Below, in pieces: positions 25,583-34,338 of a stretch of 64,000 nucleotides of DNA. The notes below the pieces were generated by a model. That model ran no database searches, was not told where the DNA came from, and saw only the letters and a program-made list of their open reading frames with translations. The first letter of the stretch is position 1. Each line of letters starts with the position of its first letter. The position numbers and the translations under genes were made by a program. This DNA comes from Streptomyces sp. SM10. GTDB lineage: Bacteria > Actinomycetota > Actinomycetes > Streptomycetales > Streptomycetaceae. The DNA is taken from positions 341 through 64,340 of the forward strand of contig NZ_NEUF01000100.1 in assembly GCF_002910915.1 (NCBI RefSeq), written 5' to 3'.

Positions 25583-26204
25583 ACACGATCTTGTTGAGGT
25601 GCCCTGGTAGGCGTCTCCAGTGGGATGAATCGAGTGTTGGCGGTGTCGTTATGCTCAGGCCATGGTCATCAGGGGGAGAGGTAGGCGGTGGCTCGTCGTC
25701 GCATTGACCGCTTCGGCGGTCCTCACATCAGGGTGCGCGGCCCCGACCGACCCCGACGAGCTGCCCGGCGTATACCGCAGCGAAGAGACCGGCGGGGAGA
25801 TCACGCTCGCTCCCGACGGGACGTTCACCGCCACAGACGTCTCGGCAGATGAAGCCAAGGGGAGCGGAGGCAACGACCCCCTCAACTTCAGTGGCACATG
25901 GGAGTTCGTTGACAGGGACTCGTCCAGCGACTTCGTCTACCTGGAAACCAAGGACGGCGGCCTCGACAAGATCGGAGACATCCAGCTCTACGTGAACTCC
26001 CGGTGGGCGGTCGGCGGCAAAGAGGTCCTCCCGAGAGGCCCGCTGTTGGTGCAGATCCAGCCCGATCCGGACGGACCACCGACCCTGGTGCTCACCAGGA
26101 CTGCTACCCCGTAGATCCCGCGCGCCGAGTCCGGTCATCCACCACGAACAGCCCGATCGTCACACAACTCACGCCCCCACCAGCACCGTTCAACAAGATC
26201 GTGT
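25583..26204. repeat. inverted repeats flanking a lipoprotein gene (cassette-like)
   Basis: ACACGATCTTGTTGA (25583-25597) and its exact inverse TCAACAAGATCGTGT (26190-26204) bracket one gene. The match continues inward after a two-base offset: GGTG, then CTGGT, then GGCG on both sides. It extends weakly outward, so each imperfect end is about 35-40 bases. The 620-base unit has no transposase. It looks like a non-autonomous insertion or a mobile insertion cassette. No target duplication was recognised. Confidence 0.5.
25662..26114 (+). CDS. small lipoprotein of unknown function
   Basis: A 150-residue exported protein: a basic start, a hydrophobic stretch and the lipobox LTSGC (Cys near 25). 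The mature part is a beta-rich domain starting with ELPGVYRSEETGGEITLAPDGTFTATDV and containing NFSGTWEF, like small proteins that show a G-x-Y/W repeat pattern of a lipocalin-type or META-like fold. GGGGGAGAGG overlaps the ATG region. It lies alone between inverted repeats and has lower third-position GC than neighbours, which suggests transfer. Confidence 0.7.
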   Translation: MVIRGRGRRWLVVALTASAVLTSGCAAPTDPDELPGVYRSEETGGEITLAPDGTFTATDVSADEAKGSGGNDPLNFSGTWEFVDRDSSSDFVYLETKDGGLDKIGDIQLYVNSRWAVGGKEVLPRGPLLVQIQPDPDGPPTLVLTRTATP

Positions 26205-26229
26205 CAGTGGCGCGACGTACGGTCCGCTC

Positions 26230-26901
26230 ATGGACGATCAGTGGGCAGGGGTACGGGAACGCGTCGCGGCGTTGGGCACTCGGCCGGGGAGCAGTGAGGT
26301 GTTCGGGGCGCTCGGGCACCGGTGGGCCCTGGAGGAACCGCTCACCGAGGACGGGCTCGCCGAACTCGAAGGCCAGACAGGTGTGAAGCTGCCGGAGGAC
26401 TACCGGACCTTCCTCCTCCGTGTCGCCGCGGGCGGCGCCGGACCGGCGTACGGCCTCTTTCCCGTGCGACGCGTACAGGGCCGGTGGCGCTGGGAAGGTG
26501 ACGGAGCCGACCTGGCGGACCTGTCCATGCTCGCCGAGCCGTTCCCTGAGCGGGGCCCGGACCCCGAGATCCTCGACGAACTCCTCGCCCGACGCCCTGA
26601 GGAGGAGGACTTCGACGAGATCGAGGACTTCGACGACGCCTTCGAGGCGTGGGACGAGCGGTGGGGCGCCCTCGTGTTCGCTCCCGGACGCACCGCCGGC
26701 GCCCTCGTGATCTCTCACCTGGGCTGTGCGCTGCGGGAGTGGCTGATCATCAGCGGCACCCATCGCGGCACGATCTGGTCCGACGCCCGGGCGGACGACG
26801 TCGACCTCACACCGCGCCTCGACGACGAGGGGAGCCCCCTGACCTTCGCGCGCTGGTACACCGCCTGGCTGGAGCAGGCCGAGAACCCGACGCTGTCGTA
26901 G
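26230..26901 (+). CDS. SMI1/KNR4 (SUKH) family protein
   Basis: A 223-residue protein with the SUKH signature EEPLTEDGLAELEGQTGVKLPEDYRTFLLRVAAGGAGPAYGLFPV and the later strand WGALVFAPGRTAGALVISH. SUKH proteins are often immunity proteins against polymorphic toxins or general binding modules. The middle is strongly acidic (EEEDFDEIEDFDDAFEAWDE). No toxin gene lies beside it. It starts 26 bases after the right inverted repeat. A similar SUKH-type protein lies 2.5 kb downstream. Confidence 0.8.
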   Translation: MDDQWAGVRERVAALGTRPGSSEVFGALGHRWALEEPLTEDGLAELEGQTGVKLPEDYRTFLLRVAAGGAGPAYGLFPVRRVQGRWRWEGDGADLADLSMLAEPFPERGPDPEILDELLARRPEEEDFDEIEDFDDAFEAWDERWGALVFAPGRTAGALVISHLGCALREWLIISGTHRGTIWSDARADDVDLTPRLDDEGSPLTFARWYTAWLEQAENPTLS

Positions 26902-27132
26902 GGCGTCCCGGGAGCGGGGCAACGGCGCGCCGTCCCGGCAGCTGGTGTGCGCAGTCGATCGGCCGGTCCCGGAGCGCAGTTCCCGGTTCGGCCGAGGCGG
27001 TACCGGCCCGCTCCTCGCGAGGAGCCATCCTCCACCGACGAGCGCCGAACAGGGGTCCCCGTCCCGGCGGCCTTCACGCCGGTGACCCCGTCCGTCTCGT
27101 CTCGCCGTCACCGGCCCGCCCCACCGTTCGTC

Positions 27133-28158
27133 TCACCGCACGGTGAGGACCAGCTTGCCCGTGGTGCGGCCCGTCTCTCCCTGGGCGTGGGCACGGGCGC
27201 CCTCGGCGAGGGGGAAGGTGCCGGAGACGTGGGGGCGGAGGCTGCCCCGTTCGACCAGGTCGGCGATCGCCAGCATCCCTGCCCGGTCGTGCTCGACGAG
27301 CAGCACCTCGGCGCGGACCTGCGCCTTCTCGGCCGCGGCCCGGGTGTCCTCGGCGCCCGGGAGCAGGGAGACGAGCACGCCACCGGGACGGAGCACGCTC
27401 ACGGAACGGGTGGCGGTCTCCCCGCCGAGGGTGTCGAGGACGACGTCGTAGGGCTCGTCGGTGTCGGTGAAGTCCTCGGAGCGGTAGTCGACGCAGGCGT
27501 CCGCGCCGAGCTCGCGCAGGAAGTCGTGCTTGGGGGCGCTCGCCGTCCCCGTGACGTGCGCGCCCCGCTCCTTGGCGATCTGTACGGCGAGGTGGCCGAC
27601 TCCGCCGGCCGCCGCGTGGATCAGCACCCGCTGCCCGTCCCGGAGGCCCGCGGTCTCGACGAGCACCTGCCACGCGGTGAGCGCGGCCAGCGGCAGGGCG
27701 GCCGCCTGGACGTGGTCGATCCCGGCCGGCTTGGCGGCGAAGGCACGGGTGGGGCCGGTGACGTACTCGGCGTGGGAGCCCGCCCCGTACGGGTAGGGCA
27801 GCATCCCGAAGACCTCGTCACCGGGCTGGAAGAGGGTGACGCCGTAGCCGGTCTCCACCACGGTGCCGGAGACGTCCCAGCCGAGGGTCAGCGGCGGGGG
27901 CGGCAGGAAGAGGCCCATGGCGCGGTGCTTGAAGTCCGTGGGGTTGAGTCCGGCCGCGTGCACGGCTACGAGGATCTCCCCGGGGCCGGGCGCGGGCCGC
28001 GGGAGCTCGGTCAGCCGCAGCACCTCGGGGCCGCCGAGGGCCGTCTGGTGCAGGGCGAGCATCGTGGGAGCGCCGCCCGGGGCGGCCGGGTCCGGGGACG
28101 CCGTGGTGACGGCCGGGTCGGAGGAGCTGTGGTCTGCGGGGGTGTCGTTCGTGGTCAT
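27133..28158 (-). CDS. zinc-independent MDR-family NADPH:quinone reductase-like enzyme
   Basis: A 341-residue alcohol-dehydrogenase-fold oxidoreductase. The N-terminal GroES-like domain has HAAGLNPTDFKHRAMG and GWDVSGTVVETG but lacks the catalytic zinc Cys. The nucleotide-binding domain has VLIHAAAGGVGHLAVQIAKERGAHVTGTAS, the A-x-x-G-V-G loop that binds NADPH. The first 35 residues form a disordered Thr/Pro/Ala-rich leader. It is divergent from an AraC regulator with a 70-base gap, a layout suggesting it is the regulator's target. Confidence 0.9.
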   Translation of the reverse strand: MTTNDTPADHSSSDPAVTTASPDPAAPGGAPTMLALHQTALGGPEVLRLTELPRPAPGPGEILVAVHAAGLNPTDFKHRAMGLFLPPPPLTLGWDVSGTVVETGYGVTLFQPGDEVFGMLPYPYGAGSHAEYVTGPTRAFAAKPAGIDHVQAAALPLAALTAWQVLVETAGLRDGQRVLIHAAAGGVGHLAVQIAKERGAHVTGTASAPKHDFLRELGADACVDYRSEDFTDTDEPYDVVLDTLGGETATRSVSVLRPGGVLVSLLPGAEDTRAAAEKAQVRAEVLLVEHDRAGMLAIADLVERGSLRPHVSGTFPLAEGARAHAQGETGRTTGKLVLTVR

Positions 28159-28228
28159 GCCCCGATCCTCGCCGTACGGTCAGGCCCGTGGCGATGGCAA
28201 GAAGGTCATCATCCGATACATTTGTGCC

Positions 28229-29305
28229 ATGCCTGTCGCTTCTGCCACCCACAGCGTTCCCGGCGCCCGCCCCGCGTCCGCGGCGCCCTCCCGGTCCCGT
28301 GAGCTCGCCGAGCGGGGGGCCGAGCTGGACCGGCTGATGCGCCCGGACCCGCTGCCCGGCGCGCACAAGGCCGTCGTCCTCGCCCTCGACGGGGTCTACC
28401 CCTTCGAACTGGGCATCCCGCACCGGGTCCTGGGTTCCGCCGACGGCCGCTACGAGGTGCTGTCCGCGAGCGTGGACGGGCAGCCCGTGCGGACCGACTC
28501 GGACCTGACCGTCACCCCCGCGCACGGCCCCGAGGTGCTGGCGGAGGCGGACACCGTGGTCATCCCTCCGTACTCGGTCTCCCGGGCCTCGGCCGCCCCG
28601 GACCCGAAGGCGCTCGCCGCCCTGGCCCTCGTCCGCCCCGGCACCCGCCTGGTGTCGATCTGCACCGGCGCCTTCCTGCTCGCCGCCGCCGGCCTCCTGG
28701 ACGGGCGCCGGGCCACCACCCACTGGGCGCTCTCCGATCACTTCCGGGAGATGTTCCCCCGGGTCGAGCTCGACGCCGGCGTGCTCTTCGTCGACCACGG
28801 TGACGTGCTGACCTCAGCGGGGGCGGCGAGCGGCGTCGACGTCTGCCTGCACCTGGTGCGTCAGGACCACGGCAGCGAGGTGGCCAACCAGGTCGCCCGG
28901 CGCTGCGTCGTGCCGCCGTACCGGGACGGAGGCCAGGCGCAGTACATCGAACGGCCGCTGCCCCCGGCGGGCGGGACCGGCACCGGGCCGACCCGTGACT
29001 GGGCGCTGCAGCGCCTGGCGGGGCCTCTGGCACTGGACGAACTCGCGGCGCACGCGGCGATGAGCCCCCGCACCTTCGCCCGGCGCTTCCGGGAGGAGAC
29101 CGGGCTGAGCCCCGGCCGATGGCTGACCCAGCAGCGGCTGCGGCAGGCCCGGCACCTGCTGGAGTCCAGCGATCTGCCGGTCGAGCGCGTCGCCCACGAG
29201 GTCGGCTTCGCCACGGCCACCTCGCTACGGCGGCACCTGGCCGCTGAGGCGGGGGTCGCCCCGTCGGCGTACCGGCGCACCTTCCGCGCCGCCGAAAGCG
29301 CCTGA
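28229..29305 (+). CDS. GlxA-type AraC-family regulator with DJ-1/PfpI domain
   Basis: A 358-residue regulator. Residues of about 45-210 form a class I glutamine-amidotransferase-like (DJ-1/PfpI) domain with the nucleophile-elbow sequence VSICTGAFLLAAAGLLDGRRATTHW. The C-terminal AraC domain (about 260-350) has two HTHs: LDELAAHAAMSPRTFARRFREETG and VERVAHEVGFATATSLRRH. ATG 28229 starts the protein; the long upstream frame covers the divergent oxidoreductase. It probably senses a small electrophile or metabolite and controls that enzyme. Confidence 0.92.
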   Translation: MPVASATHSVPGARPASAAPSRSRELAERGAELDRLMRPDPLPGAHKAVVLALDGVYPFELGIPHRVLGSADGRYEVLSASVDGQPVRTDSDLTVTPAHGPEVLAEADTVVIPPYSVSRASAAPDPKALAALALVRPGTRLVSICTGAFLLAAAGLLDGRRATTHWALSDHFREMFPRVELDAGVLFVDHGDVLTSAGAASGVDVCLHLVRQDHGSEVANQVARRCVVPPYRDGGQAQYIERPLPPAGGTGTGPTRDWALQRLAGPLALDELAAHAAMSPRTFARRFREETGLSPGRWLTQQRLRQARHLLESSDLPVERVAHEVGFATATSLRRHLAAEAGVAPSAYRRTFRAAESA

Positions 29306-29318
29306 GCCGCTCCCCCGG

Positions 29319-29352
29319 CCGACAGGCGGGCGGTGCCCCGCCCGCCTGTCGG
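29319..29352 (+). terminator. terminator after the AraC gene
   Basis: A 14-bp perfect stem (arms 29319-29332 and 29339-29352, six-base loop) lies 13 bases after the stop. Confidence 0.85.
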
Positions 29353-29374
29353 GCCTGCTGAGAGACTTCGGGCC

Positions 29375-29983
29375 ATGACCTCGACCGATGACGACGTGCG
29401 TACGTCGTGGGAACGCATCGACGCCTGGTGCGGGATTCACCTCCGGGCCGCGCCCGTGCGGGCCGCCGCGCACGGAAGCGGGCTCCGCGCGATGGAGGCG
29501 GAACTCGCCACGGCGCTCCCCTCACAGGTGCACGACTGGTGGGCTCTGGAGCGGGTCCGCGCCGATCACTGGATCCCGGGAGCGTTCGCACCGGTGGATC
29601 TGGACGAGGCGCTGGAGACGCGAGCGATCTGGCTGGAGGTCGCGGAGGAGGAAGGCCCCTCCGTCGATGCGAACGGCGTACCGGAGCCTCGGTTCCTGCC
29701 TTCGTTCCTGCCGCTCGCCCTGGACCCCGGCGGTGACGGGCTCGTCGTCGACGTGCGGCCCGGTGCCTCCTGCGGCGAGGTCCTCGTGTGGGACCACGAG
29801 ACGTGGGCGCTCGGGGTTCCGCTGTGGAGTTCGGTCGCCGCGATGCTCCAGGACATCGCCACGGCTCTCGAGTCGGGGACGCCCGCCCTGCTCGGGCATG
29901 CCGCCCTGGGCGGCAGCGAGAAGGCGTGCGTCGCGGTCGTGGACGACGCCGGCGATCCGGCCTGGGAGCCGGCGGAGCACTGA
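29375..29983 (+). CDS. SMI1/KNR4 (SUKH)-like protein
   Basis: A 202-residue protein starting at ATG 29375. It opens with helices (WERIDAWCGIHLRAAP, then LRAMEAELATALPSQVHDWWAL) and has the strand FLPLALDPGGDGLVVDVRPGASCGEVLVWDHETW that is typical of SMI1/KNR4 proteins, where it contacts a partner. It is shorter and divergent from the SUKH protein at 26.2 kb. No toxin is adjacent. Its role is unknown. Confidence 0.75.
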   Translation: MTSTDDDVRTSWERIDAWCGIHLRAAPVRAAAHGSGLRAMEAELATALPSQVHDWWALERVRADHWIPGAFAPVDLDEALETRAIWLEVAEEEGPSVDANGVPEPRFLPSFLPLALDPGGDGLVVDVRPGASCGEVLVWDHETWALGVPLWSSVAAMLQDIATALESGTPALLGHAALGGSEKACVAVVDDAGDPAWEPAEH

Positions 29984-30101
29984 CACGCGTGGAGGACCCG
30001 CGCGGGAGGACGGTCCCACGTGGGGCCGGCCGCTGGTGCCGGTACGTACCGGCGGGTGGAAGCCGGGTGACCGGGGCCGCGCCACGGGCAGACTTGCCCC
30101 C

Positions 30102-30695
30102 ATGACCTCTCCCAGCGCCAAGACCGACCTCCACTTCTACCTGCAGTCGGCCCGCGACGCCCTGCTGTGGAAGCTCGAAGGCCTCTCGGAGTACGACGTC
30201 CGACGCCCGCTCACCCCGACCGGCACGAACCTCCTGGGCATGGTCAAGCACGTCGCGAGCGTGGAGCTCGGCTACCTCGGCGACACCTTCGCCCGGCCGT
30301 CGGGCGAGCCCCTGCCCTGGGTCGAGGCGGACGCGGAGTCCAACGCGGACATGTGGGCCACCGCTGAGGAGTCGCGGGAGCAGATCGTGGGGCTCTACCA
30401 CCGGGCCTGGGCCCACGCGGACGCGACGATCGAAGCGCTGCCGCTGGACACCGTCGGCAGGGTGCCGTGGTGGCCGGGCCACCGGGCCGAGGTGACGCTG
30501 CACCATGCCGTGGTACGCGTGATCGCCGACACGCACCGGCACGCCGGGCACGCCGACATCCTCCGCGAACTCATCGACGGGGCCGTGGGAATGAGCCAGG
30601 GCAACGACAGCGTCCCGCCGGGCGACGCGGCGTACTGGGAGAAGCACCGGAGCCGTCTGGAGAGCGTGGCCCGCGAAGCGGGACGGAATGCGTGA
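30102..30695 (+). CDS. DinB-family protein
   Basis: A 197-residue four-helix protein of the DinB/YfiT metal-binding superfamily. The first helix is DLHFYLQSARDALLWKLEGL. NLLGMVKHVASVELGYLG holds the first metal-binding His. VTLHHAVVRVIADTHRHAGHADILRELI holds the H-x3-H region that completes the Zn/Ni site. Related enzymes are mycothiol- or bacillithiol-dependent transferases and hydrolases, so a link to mycothiol is possible but not shown. It lies 29 bases upstream of the HAD hydrolase. Confidence 0.87.
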   Translation: MTSPSAKTDLHFYLQSARDALLWKLEGLSEYDVRRPLTPTGTNLLGMVKHVASVELGYLGDTFARPSGEPLPWVEADAESNADMWATAEESREQIVGLYHRAWAHADATIEALPLDTVGRVPWWPGHRAEVTLHHAVVRVIADTHRHAGHADILRELIDGAVGMSQGNDSVPPGDAAYWEKHRSRLESVAREAGRNA

Positions 30696-30724
30696 CGCGG
30701 ACGGGAGGGAGGCGCGGCCGCGCA

Positions 30725-31348
30725 GTGACCCATGACCTGCCCTACGCCGCCGTGCTGTGCGACCTGGACAACGTCGTCCGCTTCTACGACCTGACGCACC
30801 TGGCCGCGCTGGAACGGGCCGCCGGTCTGCCCGAAGGCACCACGCAGGACATCGCCTACGCCCCCGAGGTCGACCTCCCGCTCCTCCTCGGCCGGATCAC
30901 CCTGGAGGCGTGGATCGAGGCCGTCGCGCTCGGTCTCGCCGACCGGGTCGGCACGGCGAAGGGGCGGGAGCTGGGCCGGGCACTCGCGGAAGCGCCCTTC
31001 CGGGCGGACGCGGCGGTGGTGGCGATGCTGCGGCGCGTGAGAGCCCGGGTGCCGCTGGTGCTCATCACCAATGCCACGCCCCGCCTGGACGAGGACCTCG
31101 CCGCCCTGGGACTCACCGGCCTGGCCCACCGTGTCGTCAGCAGCGCCGTCGAGGGCTTCGCGAAGCCGGACCCCGCCCTCTACCGGATCGCCGCCGCGCG
31201 AGCCGGGGTGCCGATGGACCGGTGCCTGTTCGTGGACGACAGCCGGGAGAACGTCGACGCGGCGGTCGCCCTCGGTATGACAGGTGTGCATTTCCGCGAA
31301 CCGGCCGACCTCCACGAGCCGTTCGGCCTCGGCCCGGCAGAGGTGTGA
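30725..31348 (+). CDS. HAD-superfamily hydrolase (subfamily IA)
   Basis: A 207-residue phosphatase-like protein. Motif I is AVLCDLDNVVRFYD, where the second acidic residue is replaced by Asn (DLDN rather than DxD). Motif II is LVLITNAT, motif III has the Lys in GFAKPDPALY, and motif IV is CLFVDDSRENVDAA. The Asn is a known variation in epoxide-hydrolase-like HADs but may change activity. GTG start at 30725; GGGAGGGAGG lies about 14 bases before it. The substrate is unknown. Confidence 0.85.
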   Translation: MTHDLPYAAVLCDLDNVVRFYDLTHLAALERAAGLPEGTTQDIAYAPEVDLPLLLGRITLEAWIEAVALGLADRVGTAKGRELGRALAEAPFRADAAVVAMLRRVRARVPLVLITNATPRLDEDLAALGLTGLAHRVVSSAVEGFAKPDPALYRIAAARAGVPMDRCLFVDDSRENVDAAVALGMTGVHFREPADLHEPFGLGPAEV

Positions 31349-31430
31349 ACCAGGGGATGCCCACCCAACCGAGGAGAGGCGCACCCCCGAGGTGAGCCAG
31401 GGCGCTCCCGCCCGAGCACCCTCCGCCCGC

Positions 31431-32075
31431 TCACCGAGGGGCGTCCGCGGAATCCGCGACGGCCAGGCCCTCCTTCAGCTGGGCGAAGGCCAGCCCGGCC
31501 GCTTCCACCGCGTCCCCCCGCACCCCATCGGCGCTCTCCCCCGCGTCCATCCGCCGCCAGTTCTCCTCGGCGAGGATGCGCAGCACGGCGACGATCTGAC
31601 CGGCCGCGAGCCGTGCTGCCACCGGGGTGGCGGGGTCCAGGGCGCGGGCGAGTGCCGCTTCGGAGCGGCCCTGGTAGGCGTAGAGGCGGGCGACGAGCGA
31701 CGGGGTCCCGTAGAGCAGCCGGTGGAAGGCCAGCACGTCCGGGTGGTCGCAGAGCCCGGTCACCGGGTCGTGCCGGTCCAGGCCGTCCAGGAAGTGGAGG
31801 CGCAGCGCCTCCAGGGGCGAGACTCCCTCCGGCCGGCCGGAGACGACGCGGGCGGCTTCGTCCTCGTGGTCGGCGAACCGGTGCAGGACCAGGTCCTCCT
31901 TGGCCGGGAAGTACCGGAACAGCGTGGGCTTCGAGATGTCGGCCGCCGCCGCGACCTCGGCCACCGAGACCTTGTCGAAGCCCCGTTCCAGGAACATCGA
32001 GATCGCGGCTTCGGAGACCGCCTGGTAGGTCAGCTGCTTCTTGCGCTCGCGCAGGCCCGTCCTCGCCTCGCTCAT
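31431..32075 (-). CDS. TetR-family transcriptional regulator (first of a pair)
   Basis: A 214-residue regulator with the HTH TYQAVSEAAISMFLERGFDKVSVAEVAAAADISKPTLFRYFPAKEDL and a helical ligand domain. Its ATG overlaps the stop of the second TetR gene (ATGA), so both are translated from one mRNA. The pair stands beside a truncated ABC-transporter gene, which suggests that the original target was a drug exporter and has been lost. Confidence 0.92.
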   Translation of the reverse strand: MSEARTGLRERKKQLTYQAVSEAAISMFLERGFDKVSVAEVAAAADISKPTLFRYFPAKEDLVLHRFADHEDEAARVVSGRPEGVSPLEALRLHFLDGLDRHDPVTGLCDHPDVLAFHRLLYGTPSLVARLYAYQGRSEAALARALDPATPVAARLAAGQIVAVLRILAEENWRRMDAGESADGVRGDAVEAAGLAFAQLKEGLAVADSADAPR

Positions 32076-32845
32076 ACCGGGCCGCCCTTCCTGACGAGCA
32101 CCTCGACGCCGTCGAGCACCCGCTCCAGGCCGAACACGAACGCGTGGTCGGCATCGTCCGGTTCGCTCATGACCCCGGTGGCCAGCAGCCTGGACAGCGC
32201 CGGATGCCGGACGGGGTCGGCGAGCTGTTTCACCGTCCGCTCCCACTGCGCCATCACCGCCCGGGGCGGAACGCCCTTGGCCTCGACGGCGGCGGCGAGG
32301 TCGCTCATCAGCACGGCCTCGTTCCGCACGAAGCCGGAGACGAGGAGGATGACGGAGATCTTGTCGCCCTCGCCCAGCCCGCTGCCCTCCAGGGCCTGGA
32401 GTCCCTGTTCCCACCAGGCGACCGAGTGAGGGCTGGCCGGAGGGCCCGCGATCGGGATCCGCAGGGACCACAGGTTGCGGTGGAACATCCGGCGCTGGGC
32501 CCATGCCCACTGGCTGAGCGCCTCCCGCCAGCCGGCGCCGTCCTCCAGCGCGGGCAGCGGCGCGGGGGCGCCCATGGCGGCCTCCTGCATGAGGACGTAG
32601 AGCTCCTCCTTGGCGGAGACGTAGCGGTAGAGCGACATCGTGGAGGCGCCGAGCTCCTTGGCGACCCGGCCCATCGAGACGGCCGCGATCCCGTCCGACG
32701 CGGCGACCGCCACGGCGGCGGCGACGATGCGGTCCAGTGTCAGGCCGGGTTTCGGGCCCTTGACCGGACGGTCGCGCAGTCCCCACGCGGCCTCGATGCT
32801 GGCCGGGAGTCCCGTACCGCCCGACGCGCTGCTGTTCTCCGTCAC
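32072..32845 (-). CDS. TetR-family transcriptional regulator (second of a pair)
   Basis: A 257-residue TetR regulator starting at GTG 32845. The HTH is LTLDRIVAAAVAVAASDGIAA followed by VSMGRVAKELGASTMSLYRYVSAKEEL. The C-terminal domain, with AWAQRRMFHRNLWSLRIPIAGPP, matches the TetR_C_1 class that binds tetracycline-like or other aromatic ligands. It overlaps the next tetR gene by four bases. It is divergent from an ABC ATPase stump 97 bases away, and that space should hold its operator. Confidence 0.92.
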   Translation of the reverse strand: MTENSSASGGTGLPASIEAAWGLRDRPVKGPKPGLTLDRIVAAAVAVAASDGIAAVSMGRVAKELGASTMSLYRYVSAKEELYVLMQEAAMGAPAPLPALEDGAGWREALSQWAWAQRRMFHRNLWSLRIPIAGPPASPHSVAWWEQGLQALEGSGLGEGDKISVILLVSGFVRNEAVLMSDLAAAVEAKGVPPRAVMAQWERTVKQLADPVRHPALSRLLATGVMSEPDDADHAFVFGLERVLDGVEVLVRKGGPV

Positions 32846-32942
32846 CCGAAGCCGCCTCTCCCTGCTGATGGCTTGCCACCATCCTAGATTTGCGCAATGC
32901 CTACACAGTGACGCGTATACCACACGCAGAAGAGAGGGCGTG

Positions 32943-33041
32943 ATGAGCGGGACCACCACGAGCGACGTCGTGATCGAGGCGCACGGCCTGACCAGGTCCG
33001 TCGTTGCCCTGCTGCTGGCGGTGGGGCTTTCGGGGTGCTGT
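32943..33041 (+). pseudogene. truncated ABC-transporter ATPase gene (5' stump)
   Basis: The ATG at 32943 starts MSGTTTSDVVIEAHGLTRS, which is the usual N-terminus of a DrrA-type drug-export ATPase. In the family FG or similar and the Walker A follow. Here the sequence changes after about 20 codons to an unrelated hydrophobic stretch, with no Walker motifs, and runs into the convergent kinase-like gene. It is read as the left edge of a deletion. The end coordinate is approximate. Confidence 0.55.
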
Positions 33042-34160
33042 TCAGGGTGCGGACGCGGTGACGCGTGCGCGCGCCCTGAACCATCCCGCGTAGGCGCTCG
33101 ACACCTGCCGGAGCGTGGGAGCGTCCGGCATCCCCCGCACCTCGTGCGCGGCGGCCAGCGCCGCCTGGACCCGCCGGGCCACCCGGGGAAGAGCACGCCA
33201 GTTCAGTGTGGCTCCGGGCAGCTCCAGCGCCAGAGCGCCCCGGATGACATCCGTGTACACGGACTGCGCCCGCTTGTAGGCGAGGATCACGGGCAGGTCC
33301 TGGCGCCAGCCGAGGGTGGCGCCAGGACGGGCCCCTTCCACCGCCGACCGCCAGATGCGGCAGATCCGCTCCTGCTCCCGCTCGGGGTAGCGCATCAGGT
33401 GCAGATGCGTCGCCAGGTCGTAGAGCGGATCCCCGAGCAGGGCGAGCTCCCAGTCGATGGTCCAGAGGTCACCGAGGCGGTCGACGATGAAGTTCTTCCG
33501 GTGCAGATCGCCGTGGACCAGGGTGAACGGGCGCGGCCCCAGCCGCTCCGCCCGCCGCGCCAGGCCCTCCATCGCGGTGTCGCCCACGCCCAGCCGCTCG
33601 AACAGGCCGTGATACGGGGCGCCGTGCTCCTGGTAGACGCGTTGGTGCGTGAACCGGATCAGCCGGGCCAGGAATCCCGCGCTGTCACCGTCCTCGGTGC
33701 GGTCCTCAGGGAGACAGATCCGCTCGACGTCGATCGCATCGGTCTTGATGGCGGCCATCTCGCCGAAAAGTTGGCCGAGCTGGTCGCCGTGCCGGGGTGA
33801 GAGCGGCCGACTGGGCAGCACGCCCCGGCCCAGCGTCCGCCCTTCGACGAAGCCCTGCAGCCGGACGCCAGGGGCGACTTCGATGATCTCCGGGACTCTG
33901 TTCACCCGCCCGCGCAGAGCCGCCAGCAGCAGCTCCTCGGAGCTGAAGCACCGGCGGTCGTACCAGAACAGGCCGGGTCGCGGCTCCCGCACCTTGCCCC
34001 GCGCCGACACGGCACCCAGACCGTTCGCCGCCGGAAGCGGAATGACATAGGTCTCGTTGTGGTGCCCCCGCAACGGGCCTTCGATCGCCCGATCGCCGTA
34101 ATCCAGTCCGGCTGTCGCCGCCGCCCCCCGGCGAACCTCGGACTGTACGTCAACTGTCAT
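33042..34160 (-). CDS. phosphotransferase (APH/choline-kinase fold)
   Basis: A 372-residue kinase-like protein. The catalytic loop is FTLVHGDLHRKNFIVDRLGDLWTIDWELALLGDPLYDLATHLH, which has the H-G-D-x-H-x-x-N and D-W-E metal-binding motifs complete. The N-lobe is weakly conserved and has the GHHNETYVIPL nucleotide loop. It is followed by a helical C-terminal region with many Arg. It may phosphorylate a small amine or sugar; no substrate can be named. The start is ATG 34160, with ATG 34175 an alternative. The two convergent ends lie close to the ABC stump. Confidence 0.87.
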   Translation of the reverse strand: MTVDVQSEVRRGAAATAGLDYGDRAIEGPLRGHHNETYVIPLPAANGLGAVSARGKVREPRPGLFWYDRRCFSSEELLLAALRGRVNRVPEIIEVAPGVRLQGFVEGRTLGRGVLPSRPLSPRHGDQLGQLFGEMAAIKTDAIDVERICLPEDRTEDGDSAGFLARLIRFTHQRVYQEHGAPYHGLFERLGVGDTAMEGLARRAERLGPRPFTLVHGDLHRKNFIVDRLGDLWTIDWELALLGDPLYDLATHLHLMRYPEREQERICRIWRSAVEGARPGATLGWRQDLPVILAYKRAQSVYTDVIRGALALELPGATLNWRALPRVARRVQAALAAAHEVRGMPDAPTLRQVSSAYAGWFRARARVTASAP

Positions 34161-34338
34161 CAGCGGCGGCCTCATGGATGCGGAACTCAGGAACTGACGA
34201 GGAAGATACCTCGCTGATCGCCCGGAACCCCGGAACTTGACCTCCTCGTCACAGGCCCGTTCCAGACGGGCCGCCACCCTCCCCCCGGAGGTCGAACGCC
34301 GGGTCGATCAGGACCGTTCCGCATCGAACGCGGCCGTC

